DNA of 64,000 bases from the NCBI GenBank assembly GCA_963787205.1, contig CAWBCD010000015.1:1-64000 (forward strand), written 5' to 3'. A program made the translations under genes and the position numbers. The DNA comes from DATFNI01 sp963787205. Lineage in GTDB: Bacteria > Bacteroidota > Rhodothermia > Balneolales > DATFMH01. Shown piece after piece: positions 37,269 through 47,048 of the stretch (positions are counted from its first letter, which is position 1; the number at the start of each line of letters is the position of its first letter). The notes below the pieces were generated by a model, which did no database searches, was not told the DNA's origin, and saw nothing but the letters and a program-made list of their open reading frames with translations.

Positions 37269-38390
37269 TTACTTCGAAAACGCATACTCATACACACCCT
37301 TATTGGTTCCGAAGAACAGGACCTCTTTGCCATTTACCGCGGCAGCCACCAAATCATTGGTGGTTATTCCGGTGGGCCCGGTTGTGTCAGCTACTGTTTG
37401 CCAGGTATCGCCGAAGTTGTTACTGGCCGCAAAGAAGAGAGTCTGCGAATCATTCAGTCCGCTGGCATAGACAATGCGTTCATCTTGAGTATTTTGAACT
37501 AGGGTGTTGATATCAGCTTCATTGTAGACCCCTATCCATGTTTTTCCATCATCGATCGATTTACTTATCCGGATTGAATCGGTATAGGAGGGTGAAAAAC
37601 TAATTAACATATTATTCATATTGCCAGGCTGGGTAATCACATCCGTGCATAATGAACTAGCATATAAGTCACTTTTAGACCAGGTTAACCCATAATCTTT
37701 GGAAATCATTAAAAATGATATTAGAAAGCCGTTTGATCCAACAGAAATGATTCTTCCCTCATGATACGGATCGACATAAATGTGCTCGATACTTCCTCCA
37801 TAATAGCCCCAATAGGGTGCCCCGTTCACGATATTCCAGCTTCTTCCTCCATCTATTGAACGCGCGATCATGCAACATGCCCCACCATCAGCTAACAATG
37901 TATCTCCACCCTGTCGGGATAGCGTAACCAATCCTCCAGCATAGGCCGTTATTTGAGGGCCACCATAACCATTCTGGAAAGGTTGCCAGCTTTGTCCGTG
38001 GTTTACCGTAAGAAAGAGGGTTTTTTCACCATTGCCGAAACCACTTGAATCGACAGCAGCAACCAGCATGGAATCACTTGACAAAAAGACAACACCAAAA
38101 ATCTGTTTATTTTTAAGTCCGAGGAGAGTCCAGGATTTTGCCGTGTTGTTTAATGGTTGAACGTAAACACCTCCGTTAGTTGCCGCATACAAACTTCCTT
38201 CGAATAATGTGAAATGCTTCACAGATCTTTCAGAAAGTCCGTCTGTCTTAAATACTCCTGACAGAATGAGGCGCGGATTGTTATCGACCGGGTTACGTGT
38301 ACATCCCGATATCAGAAAAATTGCCGCCGCTGCAATGAGTAAGGATTGGAACCGAATAGGAGCCATTGTCTTAAAAATTTTTTGAAACAA
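37269..38390 (-). CDS. BNR/Asp-box repeat lipoprotein (sialidase-like beta propeller)
   Basis: 373-residue lipoprotein with lipobox LISGC, then CTRNPVDNN. At least five Asp-box repeats (S-x-D-x-G-x-T-W type) are visible: NHGQSWQPF, SIDGGRSWNIV, SKDYGLTWSKS, SIDDGKTWIGV and NNFGDTWQTV, which predict a six- or seven-bladed beta propeller. Without the sialidase Arg triad it is more likely a binding or sensing propeller like the PSII-assembly-factor-like family than a glycosidase. It is outer-membrane or periplasmic. No partner is adjacent. Confidence 0.85.
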   Translation of the reverse strand: MFQKIFKTMAPIRFQSLLIAAAAIFLISGCTRNPVDNNPRLILSGVFKTDGLSERSVKHFTLFEGSLYAATNGGVYVQPLNNTAKSWTLLGLKNKQIFGVVFLSSDSMLVAAVDSSGFGNGEKTLFLTVNHGQSWQPFQNGYGGPQITAYAGGLVTLSRQGGDTLLADGGACCMIARSIDGGRSWNIVNGAPYWGYYGGSIEHIYVDPYHEGRIISVGSNGFLISFLMISKDYGLTWSKSDLYASSLCTDVITQPGNMNNMLISFSPSYTDSIRISKSIDDGKTWIGVYNEADINTLVQNTQDERIVYASGLNDSQTLFFAASNNFGDTWQTVADTTGPTGITTNDLVAAAVNGKEVLFFGTNKGVYEYAFSK

Positions 38391-38493
38391 ATCGTCTGTA
38401 AGTGTCTCTTAATATAATTAGGAGCCTTCCCTGATTATCACATCTCGAAAGACTTCATCACTAAAACCGTTCACCTTTAAAAAGGAGGTTGTG

Positions 38494-38787
38494 ATGAAAC
38501 GTTTGAGTCTTCATCTAGTATTCCTTTCAGGAATGGCACTGGCCCTCATGGTAATGGGCTGTAATAACAAAGGCTTGATTCAATCTACCCACCCCCGGTA
38601 AAAAGTCAAGTTTCTTCCATATCATCTGAGCAGACGGTATCTGCTGTTCCGGATTCTGATCTGATTCCGGGAGCGTATGAACGGTTATCACTCGGCAGTT
38701 GATGTGATATCAGGGGAGACCATTACTGATCTGAAGGAACTGAACATTCCGGCCAAAGCGGAAATGGTGCTGAAACTGGAATGTTAG
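38494..38787 (+). pseudogene. Relic of a second GH13 amylase lipoprotein (5' and 3' ends joined)
   Basis: A strong AAAGGAGG ribosome-binding site (38480-38487) precedes ATG 38494, which encodes a lipoprotein signal (MKRLSLHLVFLSGMALAL, lipobox VMGC). A frameshift in the CCCCC run near 38585 breaks the frame. Downstream, ERMNGYHSAVDVISGE, then ITDLKELNIPAKAEMVLKLE to TAG 38785-38787 matches the extreme C-terminus of the 33-35 kb GH13 gene (ERMTGYYSAINVVTGE, DLKELSIPAKSAM). So the catalytic barrel has been deleted and only the ends remain. Confidence 0.75.
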
Positions 38788-39144
38788 CCGGTAACTCCGA
38801 AAAGGGTGTGGGAATTTTATGTTTATGTTAACATCAGTTCGGCATAAAAAAGGATAATATCATTTCGCTTATTCATTAAACAGGTAGATTTTGTGGGGAG
38901 GATATTAAACCCCAATCGGGGTTTAGGTATGCTATAGCCTACTGAAGAGATCTTATCCCAAAGGAAGACCAAAATCCGGCGTGGTGGATTTAATATGAAT
39001 AGCCCCGTTTACCAATCGGGGTTTAGATTTATAACGCCAGATCAACTCCCGAACGCTTTCGCGATTGGATAGACGCCATCCTCTTATCTTGAACTTCACG
39101 TTAATGTATAGGTCCAACTTAGATAGTTGAGTTTGACAGACAAT
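38788..39144. repeat. Gene-free spacer with AAACCCC-AATC-GGGGTTT hairpins
   Basis: A perfect 7-bp hairpin occupies 38907-38924 (AAACCCC, loop AATC, GGGGTTT). The half-element 'accaatcggggttta' recurs at about 39010-39025 next to 'gccccgttt'. A minus-strand frame across here (to 39177) only exists because it runs into the terminator palindrome and is not a gene. Confidence 0.5.
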
Positions 39145-39178
39145 ATTGGAGGGATGTGAATACTCACATCCCTCCAAT
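39145..39178 (-). terminator. Strong hairpin just downstream of the MFS transporter gene
   Basis: ATTGGAGGGATGTGA (39145-39159) and its exact reverse complement (39164-39178) form a 15-bp stem with loop ATAC, starting 17 bases past the transporter stop. It lacks a T tract, so it may act as a 3'-end stabiliser or pause site as well as a terminator. Confidence 0.65.
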
Positions 39179-39195
39179 TGTCGGTTGTCTCTGAG

Positions 39196-40767
39196 CTACC
39201 CTGGTTCACCAGCTCCGGCAACCGCACCGGTTATGTCTGGCGTTTCGTTGATTACAATCGTTGATTTTAAAGAGGAGCCCTCTTTTACAAACAGCCAGAA
39301 GAAGGCTGAAAGGGCCAGCGACACACCTGAAATCCAGAAGATGATGTTTTTGTCCGGCGCAAGATTGATGAAATAACCAAGCACGAGACTCACTATCAAC
39401 TGCGGAAGTACAACGGAAAGGTTAAAAATTCCCATGAAAAAACCCATTCGACTTTTGCGAACTTTCTCCGACATAATCGCAAAAGGAAGGCTAACCACTG
39501 CCGCCCAACCGATTCCGAGAACAGCCATCAGGAAATAAAGCATGAAGGTTGTCGTTCCCAGGCTGATGATCAGAAAATAACCGGCAGCCATCACCACCAT
39601 GCAACCGAAATGGGTCTTGACGCGGCCAATGCGTTCGGTCAGAGGCTCCAGGACCAGTACGGGCAGGATAAACCCGACCGTATTGAGGATGGCAAAGGAG
39701 ATGGCAATGATCTGTCCCGTCTGGTTGGCATCTGCCGGGTTGAGCTTCTGCTGGATAAATGCGATGATGTACACGAACATCGTCTGCACGCCGATCCAGG
39801 AGAACCCGTGGGCCACATACAGCTTCATAAGCTGTCCCCAGTCGGTCGTATCCATTTGGGAAGTATCCACGTCCGGGTTGGCAATATTGATCGCCCGGGC
39901 ATTCCGGAATGATAGAATAATCGAGGCGATATGAATGATGGCTGCAAGAGTGATAATCAAACCGAACAATAGTGGTGACAGTACCTTGCGCTCGGTAAAG
40001 GCTATGACATACCCGGCAACTGCCGGCAGAAGATAGCCAAGGGCGCGGAACGGCTTGCTGAGATAGAAGAACCCGGTGCCGGGCATTGCGAAGGAAAGCA
40101 CGAGAGCCGTAATCGGATCTCTGAAATTGGGATCCGTGGTATCATGCAGCTCAAGATCCCGCGGCTCCTCGATGAGAAGGGTGGGGATGATGGAAAAGAG
40201 CAGCACGAGGACGACGCCCGTTCCGATAAGCATATAGTTGCTCCAGACGGCGCCTACCACGTAGGCCATCACCCCGAAGAAGCCCGAAATCGTCTGCATC
40301 CACGTGTATCCTTTGGTTCGCTTGACGCCCTCGGGAGTGACATCGGCGATGATCGAACGGGTCGGGTTGAAGCTGATATTGATGGCCATATCAAGGGTGA
40401 GGGCCACAAATAGTGCTACAATAAGGATATCACTTAATCCGAGAAAGTCGGTGATCTGCTGGATGTTAGGCAGGGCGAAAAACATCAGGCTGGCCAGAAC
40501 ACCTCCTGCAAGAATGAACGGGCGACGGCGGCCGCCCCAGAACCAGACCTTGTCGCTTATCAGGCCAACGATAACCTGACCGAAGATGCCGGCAAGCGGT
40601 CCGGCTGCCCACACGATTCCAATTTCGTGGATATCCAGACCATATTTCGTGCTGAGAATCCAGCTCAGAGCGGATATCTGAACCGACAAGGCGAATCCCA
40701 TGGCCGTCGACGGCATGCTCAGCAGCACATAAAACGGATTCGATAGTTTCTTTTGTCCTTTAATCAT
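39196..40767 (-). CDS. MFS transporter, SLC45-like (maltose/sugar type)
   Basis: 523-residue, 12-helix major facilitator. The N-terminal LLSMPSTAMGFALSVQISAL, the cytoplasmic GLISDKVWFWGGRRRPFILA loop and the helix-4 motif resemble SLC45/GPH-like sugar transporters, often called maltose permeases in Bacteroidota and commonly adjacent to GH13 enzymes. The nearby GH13 pseudogene and GH13 relic suggest a remnant maltodextrin-use locus in which the importer is still intact. The extended C-terminus is hydrophilic (SSLKSTIVINETPDIT). The exact substrate is inferred from context. Confidence 0.87.
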   Translation of the reverse strand: MIKGQKKLSNPFYVLLSMPSTAMGFALSVQISALSWILSTKYGLDIHEIGIVWAAGPLAGIFGQVIVGLISDKVWFWGGRRRPFILAGGVLASLMFFALPNIQQITDFLGLSDILIVALFVALTLDMAINISFNPTRSIIADVTPEGVKRTKGYTWMQTISGFFGVMAYVVGAVWSNYMLIGTGVVLVLLFSIIPTLLIEEPRDLELHDTTDPNFRDPITALVLSFAMPGTGFFYLSKPFRALGYLLPAVAGYVIAFTERKVLSPLLFGLIITLAAIIHIASIILSFRNARAINIANPDVDTSQMDTTDWGQLMKLYVAHGFSWIGVQTMFVYIIAFIQQKLNPADANQTGQIIAISFAILNTVGFILPVLVLEPLTERIGRVKTHFGCMVVMAAGYFLIISLGTTTFMLYFLMAVLGIGWAAVVSLPFAIMSEKVRKSRMGFFMGIFNLSVVLPQLIVSLVLGYFINLAPDKNIIFWISGVSLALSAFFWLFVKEGSSLKSTIVINETPDITGAVAGAGEPG

Positions 40768-41300
40768 ATACCCTTATAAAAACTTTCTCGATCGACAAGC
40801 TGATCCTGATGCTACATGAGTTCAAAATGTTTGAAGGTAAAGTAGCTTTATTCCCGGAAAATGGAAACGCTTACATAATTTTACCTCACCCCAATCACAT
40901 TTCTTCATCTTTGTGAACCTGGTGTCACCTTTGTGCCTTTTGTGGTTATTAATAGTGCTTCTCAGGGAACCACAAAGTTATACAGAGAGATACCCTAATA
41001 ACCCAGTAACCCAATAACTTAATAACCTGGCCCCGGCCTTATGAATGGCTTATAGATCATGACACGCGGGTTACAACCCCCTTCGCCCTCCCGAAAGCAT
41101 TCGGGACAAGCTATTTATTAAGGGGGAAAAACAAAACTCCCCTCCTGGGAGGGGTGCAGGGGTGGGTTAACGCGCGTTTCAGGGAACCACAGAGGGGACA
41201 AAGAATTGCACAGTGCTCACAGGAAAAAGTCTTAATAACTCAATAACTCAATTCCCAATAACTAATTTCTAATAACACAATAACCAATTTATAACAATAA
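40768..41300. repeat. Repeat-rich gap; left copy of an inverted repeat pair (41000-41178)
   Basis: 533 bases without a gene. It contains 'accacaaag/accacagagg' words, runs of 'aataactcaataact', and from about 41000 to 41178 a structured element with CCCGAAAGCATTCGGG and CCCCTCCTGGGAGGGG hairpins and the word ACAAGCTATTTATTAAGGGG. The same element lies reversed at 47191-47372. Confidence 0.7.
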
Positions 41301-42200
41301 CTAATTTCTCTTGATATACACATTCACCGTATCGGTGGCCATGGCGCCGAAGATGCCGATGCCTCCCTTGACGTGCATGATCGCGTTCTGGATCTGGCCG
41401 GGGGGCAGGGTGTTTCCGCCGGTCTGTACCGACTGGGAACGAACGAAATCGTACACATTATCATCGATGGCATTCAGCACCAGGCTGTTTGATCCGTAAT
41501 AAGCGATGCCGATCCAGGGGAAATTAATCGTGATGGTGCCATCGCTGTTTATGGTGAAGTTCTTCGCATTAATGATATTGGAATTATTAATCTGATAGTC
41601 ACTCAACTGGTTGGCACTGTTCCGGCTGTAGATATCGGCGTAGAAAGGGGTGAGGCGTGTGGAATCGAGGGTTCCCTGGGCTACCGTCGAGGCGATATAT
41701 TCGGTTTGTCTGCCGGGGTAGTAGCTCGGGGTTACCTGCAGTTTGATGCCGTCGCCGGATTGATACACGACGCTGTCGGGTGGATTGTTGACCGTTTTAA
41801 AAGACCTGGGCACAATGGCAGACGCTTCGATGGTGTCCTGGTAGCCGGGAACCGTTACGATCAGGCGATATTTCCGCATGGACTGGACAATGCCGCCGTT
41901 CTTTGGCAGGTAGAATCCTTTGGCATACATGTAGTAATCGTACGTTTTCTGCGGGTTGCCGGAATCATCAAGCAGTTGAATCTTAACGGTGGCGCCGCCT
42001 ACGGCCTGGTCACTGAAATTGAATGACTGGTTTACCGCTACAGTCGTGGATACACCGACGGGCGGCATTCCCATGCCGGCAACAAGATACGATTCAACAA
42101 CATATTGCTGCTGATATTGATCCTGCTTATACGGATTACATGCGCTCGCAAGCACCAATAGCAGGAGGACTGATAGTAGAGCAGTGGATCGCATGGTCAT
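41301..42200 (-). CDS. DUF4249-family lipoprotein
   Basis: 299-residue outer-membrane lipoprotein with lipobox LASAC followed by CNPYKQDQYQQQYVVESYLV. The body is beta-rich: VGVSTTVAVNQSFNFSDQ and the Ig-like strands GATVKIQLLDDSGNPQKTYD and YRLIVTVPGYQDTIEAS. DUF4249 proteins are typically encoded directly after a TonB-dependent receptor and are thought to act as its surface partner. Here the start overlaps the receptor stop by 4 bases (ATGA), so the pair is translationally coupled. Ligand unknown. Confidence 0.83.
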   Translation of the reverse strand: MTMRSTALLSVLLLLVLASACNPYKQDQYQQQYVVESYLVAGMGMPPVGVSTTVAVNQSFNFSDQAVGGATVKIQLLDDSGNPQKTYDYYMYAKGFYLPKNGGIVQSMRKYRLIVTVPGYQDTIEASAIVPRSFKTVNNPPDSVVYQSGDGIKLQVTPSYYPGRQTEYIASTVAQGTLDSTRLTPFYADIYSRNSANQLSDYQINNSNIINAKNFTINSDGTITINFPWIGIAYYGSNSLVLNAIDDNVYDFVRSQSVQTGGNTLPPGQIQNAIMHVKGGIGIFGAMATDTVNVYIKRN

Positions 42201-44446
42201 CTGAATTTGATCGTATAGGTGATGGATGGAATGATCGGGAGCATGAGTACCGATTTTCTCTGAATCGGGTTCTGGTTGAAATCATAGTTGTAGAACCAGA
42301 CGTTGCGATGCGAATAGACATTGATCACCTGCAACTGAAGCTGGGCCGGCCACAGGCCGAAGAACGAACCGGTGCGTGTAAACCCGATGTCCATGCGGTT
42401 GTAGGAGGGCAGGCGCGAGGCATTGACCTTCCCGACTGTCAGCAGGTCGAGCCCGCCCGAAGTGAAAGGAGCCAGGATGATGGTACGCCCCAGCGGCTCG
42501 GTGTAAGCCTGTCCCGTTGCATAGGTAAACACGAAGGTGGTCTTCCATCGCCTGCTCAACTGGTAATTCGCAACCAGCGTAACATCGTTTCTGCGGTCGT
42601 AGCGGGGCGGGAAGAAACGGTCCTGGTTGAACCCCGGAAACCGTCTGCGGGTGACACTGTATGTATACCCGATATATCCGTTGAATCGTCCTGAGCTCTT
42701 CTCCAGCTTCGCCTCTACGCCATAAGCATATCCTGTACCGAAACGGAACAACTGCCGGTATTCGAGACCTGCAGGATCCGGAATGAAAGGATTCAGCTCG
42801 AACAGATGGTCCATCGTCCGGTAATAACCTTCCACATTGATATCGTAGCCGTCCCAGGGTTGCTCCTTCACGCCAAGGACGTATTGGTCGCCGTAAGATG
42901 GGGGTACTCCTTTCGCCGTGGTGAGCCAGGTATCGAAGCCGGAAAAGGCCTGGTTGGTGACGAGGGTAAGAAACTGGTCGTACCGGCCATAAGCTGCCTG
43001 AAAACGAAGATTGGAGAGGGGCCGGTATTCGACCGACAAACGGGGAGCCACGCGGAGGTAGTTCCCCCGTGAGAAGTAATTGAGACGAACCCCGTAAATG
43101 AGCTGCCAACGGACCGATGGATCCCACGTATCCTGGGCGTACACGGAACTGTAGCGGCTGTGAATACGGGAAGCAAAGACATCCTGGTTGTTGAAATTAT
43201 CTTTCAGCTTCAGGGTGAGCATGCCCGACCAGAAACCGGCCTCAAACTGATGCTGCTGGTTCGGTATGTATTGGATATCGCCTCTAAGTGACAGATCATA
43301 CACGTTGTTGGAACGGCGAAATGGGGTGTTGGCAATATTGAACTGGGGATAGTTGAAGTAGCGCGATCCGGTGAGCATCAGGTTGGAGAATACTTTGTTC
43401 GAAAACAGGTGGGTCCATTTGGTGCTGAAGGTGTTGTTCCCGTATTTCAGGCGAATAGAGGCATCGCTTGCAAAAGGAAAATTTATATAATCCTGGCCCG
43501 CATAAAAGGCCAGGGAAAGCTTATTGGCGTCGTCGGCATTGAAGTTCAGCTTCCCGTTGGCATCCCAGAAGTAGAAGGACTTGGGTATGTTGCTGATGGT
43601 CTTGCTCAGTACGGCCAGTACCGGCTCCAGGGTTGACCTTCGGATGGCCAGCATCCAGGATCCCTTGCTGTACGGACCTTCGGCAAACGCCCGCGATGCC
43701 AGCAGACCAAGAGTGACCGATCCGTCGGTATGCTTGCTGTTTCCGTCCTTGTTGTAAATGGCAAGCACGGATCCCAGGCGCCCCCCATATTTGGCCGGAT
43801 ATCCGCCTTTATACAAACGGACGTCCTTGATAGCGTCGGGGTTAAACGTGGAGAAAAATCCAAAGAAGTGAGTGGGATTATACACAGTAGTGCCGTCCAA
43901 CAGGATGAGGGTCTGGTCGGGACTGCCTCCTCGGATATAGAGCCCGCTCGAGAAATCCGATGCTGATTTGACGCCCGGCAGCAGCTGGATCGAACGGAAG
44001 ACATCGGCCTGAAGCACAGAGGGCAGTTCCTTAATCAGGTTTGTCGAAATCCGCGACATGCCAATTTGGTTTTTCTCTTCCTTGTCGGCTTTTGATTCTA
44101 CGACCACGCCTTGTAATTGCGTTCGTTCGGGCTGCATATCGATGTTAAGACGAAGCGTCTGTCCCGGTTTCAGTGTGATTTTTTTACTGTAGCGTGTATA
44201 GCCGATGTAGCTGCAAAGCAAGGTGTAGGTACCCGGATCGATATCGGGCAGTGTGTAGTATCCGGAAGTGTTTGAACTGGTGCCTATAGTTGTCCCGTCG
44301 ATTGCAATATTTGCTGAAATAAGCGTTTCCCCGGTTGTTGCATCCTTGACGTATCCATTAATCGATGCCTTCTGCTGGGCACGTACATTACCCGCCAAAA
44401 GCATAAATAAGCATGGAATAAACAATAATCTCTTAAACGTGAACAT
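42197..44446 (-). CDS. TonB-dependent outer-membrane receptor with CarboxypepD_reg-like domain
   Basis: 749-residue receptor. A signal peptide (MFTFKRLLFIPCLFMLLAG, cleavage near VRAQ) precedes a carboxypeptidase-regulatory-like domain (26-105; INGYVKDATTGETLISANIA, GYYTLPDIDPGTYTLLCSY). The plug follows (VFRSIQLLPGVKSASDFSSG, YIRGGSPDQTLILLDGTTVY), then a beta barrel to the end (ITYTIKFR). It is smaller than SusC-type receptors and lacks a SusD partner; the partner is the coupled DUF4249 lipoprotein. The substrate is unknown. There is no adjacent sigma/anti-sigma pair. Confidence 0.93.
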   Translation of the reverse strand: MFTFKRLLFIPCLFMLLAGNVRAQQKASINGYVKDATTGETLISANIAIDGTTIGTSSNTSGYYTLPDIDPGTYTLLCSYIGYTRYSKKITLKPGQTLRLNIDMQPERTQLQGVVVESKADKEEKNQIGMSRISTNLIKELPSVLQADVFRSIQLLPGVKSASDFSSGLYIRGGSPDQTLILLDGTTVYNPTHFFGFFSTFNPDAIKDVRLYKGGYPAKYGGRLGSVLAIYNKDGNSKHTDGSVTLGLLASRAFAEGPYSKGSWMLAIRRSTLEPVLAVLSKTISNIPKSFYFWDANGKLNFNADDANKLSLAFYAGQDYINFPFASDASIRLKYGNNTFSTKWTHLFSNKVFSNLMLTGSRYFNYPQFNIANTPFRRSNNVYDLSLRGDIQYIPNQQHQFEAGFWSGMLTLKLKDNFNNQDVFASRIHSRYSSVYAQDTWDPSVRWQLIYGVRLNYFSRGNYLRVAPRLSVEYRPLSNLRFQAAYGRYDQFLTLVTNQAFSGFDTWLTTAKGVPPSYGDQYVLGVKEQPWDGYDINVEGYYRTMDHLFELNPFIPDPAGLEYRQLFRFGTGYAYGVEAKLEKSSGRFNGYIGYTYSVTRRRFPGFNQDRFFPPRYDRRNDVTLVANYQLSRRWKTTFVFTYATGQAYTEPLGRTIILAPFTSGGLDLLTVGKVNASRLPSYNRMDIGFTRTGSFFGLWPAQLQLQVINVYSHRNVWFYNYDFNQNPIQRKSVLMLPIIPSITYTIKFR

Positions 44447-44636
44447 AAAAAAGTGGTAGTACTGGGTGGGTTGGAACTTTCTGCTGATAATGAATTGATG
44501 GAATGTTAATACTTTGGTGAGTTAATCAATGTTCCATGCCCCAGCGTTTCATTTATCCAAAAATAGTTGTGGCGGGTGAACGCCGTTTTTTTATATTACA
44601 GAGAGAACAAGTATACGAAAAATAAGCTGAGGGGCG

Positions 44637-46013
44637 ATGAAACGAGCTTTATTTTATATCGTCGCGTTAAGCCTTTGGTTCACAAGCCAGGCATGTCTTG
44701 CTCAGTCGAGGGTGTATATAATAAATATTAATGGCCCAATCGACAATGAAATGGCCAAGACCGTCAAACGAGGTATCGACCAGGCCCATGAGCAAAAGGC
44801 TGAAGGACTGATATTTCACATCGATACATATGGGGGACTTCTCGAAGCGGCCGATTATATCCGCAAAGATATTCTCGAGTCATCCATCCCAAGTGCCGCC
44901 TTTATTGATAAGGATGCGGCCTCCGGTGGTGCCATGATCGCGCTTGCCTGCGACTCGATTTATATGTCACCCGGAGCATCCATGGGGGCCGCAACCGTAG
45001 TGGACGGATCAGGAAATAAGGCTTCGGAGAAGATGCAGAGCTACATGCGCAGCCTGATGCGCTCGACGGCCGAAGCCCGTGGACGTAACCCGCGCCTGGC
45101 CGAGGCGATGGTGGAGGAAAACCTGAGTGTCGACAATATCGTATCGGCGGGCCAGCTGCTCTCCCTGAGCACGAATGAGGCGGTTCGTTATCATATGGCC
45201 AACGCAGAAGCAAATTCGCTGGAACAAGTCGCTTTCAAGATGGACTGGGGCAGCGCGCGGCTCATCCATGAAAATTCACGATGGCAGGAGGTGCTGCTCA
45301 CTTATCTTGCCAGTCCCGTTGTCAGTGCACTCCTGATGCTGCTTATGCTGGGTGGATTATTTTTCGAACTGCATTCGCCCGGTCTCGGTATCCCCGGACT
45401 CATTGCCGCGATGGCTGCACTGCTTTTCTTTGCCCCGCTCTATGTGCTGGGGCTGGCCCAGGGATGGGAGATCGTCCTGTTCTTTGTGGGGGTGCTCTTG
45501 ATCATACTGGAGATCTTTGTCATACCCGGTTTCGGTCTCACCGGTATTTCCGGAATCATCCTGGTCGTGCTGAGCCTCGGTGCAGCACTGGTTGGCAATA
45601 TCGGGCTTGATTTCCCTTCGCTAAGCAACCTGAGTTCGGCGATATGGACCATGCTCGTCACTTTACTGCTCTCCGTTTTGATGATTGTCTCACTGGCCCG
45701 TTACCTGCCGGGTACCTCCCGGTTTTCCAGATTGATTCTGAAGGTCCGGTCGGGTGATGAAACTGACTATCTTACCGCGTTATCGACAGAAAACCTTCTC
45801 GGGAAGGAAGGGGAAGCCCTCACGGCACTCCGGCCCTCGGGGACCGTTCTGGTCGACGGGGACCGTGTTGATGTGGTATCAAACGGTGAGTTTATACATA
45901 AAGGAGAAAAGATCCGGATCACGGAGGTGAGCGGCAACAGGATTGTTGCTGCCCGGGTGGACGGAGAGGACCCTGCTAAACAGCCTCCTAAAGAGGATAA
46001 AATCGATAGTTAA
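44637..46013 (+). CDS. NfeD-family membrane protein with N-terminal ClpP-class protease domain
   Basis: 458-residue long-form NfeD. The signal sequence (MKRALFYIVALSLWFTSQA) precedes a SppA/ClpP-like serine protease domain. RVYIININGPIDNEMA starts it and the nucleophile lies in DKDAASGGAMIALACD (Ser about 96). Four membrane segments follow in the middle (VVSALLMLLMLGGLFFELHS, GLGIPGLIAAMAALLFFAPL), and the C-terminal OB-fold NfeD domain is present (GKEGEALTALRPSGTVLVDG). Long NfeD proteins pair with SPFH proteins, and the FloA gene is 27 bases downstream. Probable role: membrane-microdomain organisation or quality control. Confidence 0.92.
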   Translation: MKRALFYIVALSLWFTSQACLAQSRVYIININGPIDNEMAKTVKRGIDQAHEQKAEGLIFHIDTYGGLLEAADYIRKDILESSIPSAAFIDKDAASGGAMIALACDSIYMSPGASMGAATVVDGSGNKASEKMQSYMRSLMRSTAEARGRNPRLAEAMVEENLSVDNIVSAGQLLSLSTNEAVRYHMANAEANSLEQVAFKMDWGSARLIHENSRWQEVLLTYLASPVVSALLMLLMLGGLFFELHSPGLGIPGLIAAMAALLFFAPLYVLGLAQGWEIVLFFVGVLLIILEIFVIPGFGLTGISGIILVVLSLGAALVGNIGLDFPSLSNLSSAIWTMLVTLLLSVLMIVSLARYLPGTSRFSRLILKVRSGDETDYLTALSTENLLGKEGEALTALRPSGTVLVDGDRVDVVSNGEFIHKGEKIRITEVSGNRIVAARVDGEDPAKQPPKEDKIDS

Positions 46014-46040
46014 TACTAAAATTTAAACTGAGTTAATATC

Positions 46041-47048
46041 ATGGAACCAGCCTGGGGATTATTTTTGATTGCTGTCATCGTTGTTGGTATTGTCATCTTC
46101 TTCTATTTCATCCCGATCGGGTTGTGGATCACGGCCACCTTTTCCGGTGTTAAAGTATCCATCTTTCGTGACCTGGTCGGCATGCGGCTGCGTAAAGTGT
46201 CACCGGCACCCATCGTCAGAGCCGTGATTACGGCCACCAAGGCAGGTATAGATCTGGATATCAGCAAGATCGAGGCCCACTTCCTGGCCGGAGGGGACAT
46301 CCATAAAGTCGTCCAGGCCCTCATCTCGGCGGATAAGGCCAACCTGGGACTGACCTTCGAACGGGCTGCTGCCATCGACCTGGCAGGTCGTGACGTGTTT
46401 GAAGCGGTACAGATCTCTGTGAACCCGAAAGTCATTGAAACCCCACCCATCACCGCTCTTGCAAAAGACGGCATCCAGGTGCGTGCCGTGGCGCGTGTTA
46501 CGGTCCGTGCCAACCTGGCCCGGCTGGTTGGCGGGGCGACCGAAGAGACGATCCTGGCCCGTGTGGGTGAAGGAATTGTGACGACCATCGGCTCCTCCGA
46601 GACGCACAAGTTAGTGCTCGAAAACCCGGACAACATATCCAAAGTAGTGCTCAGCAAAGGACTCGATAGCGGTACCGCCTTCGAGATCCTCTCCATCGAT
46701 ATTGCCGATGTGGATGTCGGTGATAACGTGGGTGCCAAGCTGCAGGCTGACCAGGCCAACGCCGACCTGAAGGTTGCCCGTGCCAAGGCTGAGGAACGTC
46801 GTGCCATGGCTGTGGCTAAGCAACAGGAAAACAAAGCCATAATTGAAGCGATGCGTGCAAAAGTCGTGGAAGCGGAGTCGGAAATGCCAAAAGCCATTGC
46901 CCAGGCATTCAGAGATGGGAAGATGGGTGTGATGGACTATTACAACATGAAGAACGTGATGGCCGATACCGACATGCGCGAGACCATCGCCAAGAGCAGC
47001 ACCCAGAGAGAACAGCCGAAAGAAGACAAAGAGCAACATAATACGTAG
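46041..47048 (+). CDS. floA: Flotillin-like protein FloA
   Basis: 335-residue SPFH/band-7 membrane scaffold of the FloA/YqfA type. One N-terminal membrane segment (GLFLIAVIVVGIVIFFYFIP) is followed by GLWITATFSGVKV and LVGMRLRKVSP. The SPFH core has GIDLDISKIEAHFLAGGDIH and VARVTVRANLARLVGGA. The C-terminal coiled coil is rich in Ala, Glu and Lys (LQADQANADLKVARAKAEER). It lies 27 bases after nfeD and should form an operon with it. Confidence 0.95.
   Translation: MEPAWGLFLIAVIVVGIVIFFYFIPIGLWITATFSGVKVSIFRDLVGMRLRKVSPAPIVRAVITATKAGIDLDISKIEAHFLAGGDIHKVVQALISADKANLGLTFERAAAIDLAGRDVFEAVQISVNPKVIETPPITALAKDGIQVRAVARVTVRANLARLVGGATEETILARVGEGIVTTIGSSETHKLVLENPDNISKVVLSKGLDSGTAFEILSIDIADVDVGDNVGAKLQADQANADLKVARAKAEERRAMAVAKQQENKAIIEAMRAKVVEAESEMPKAIAQAFRDGKMGVMDYYNMKNVMADTDMRETIAKSSTQREQPKEDKEQHNT

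Noticed and set aside
38953..39376. Two opposite frames that both begin M-E-G-C-E-Y-S-H-P-S-N
   Set aside because: The identical start comes from the perfect palindrome at 39145-39178, which is better read as a terminator hairpin.
42023..43182. Long frames antisense to the TonB receptor and DUF4249 genes
   Set aside because: The receptor frame has signal peptide, regulatory-like domain, plug and barrel; the opposite frames are shadows of its GC-rich codons.
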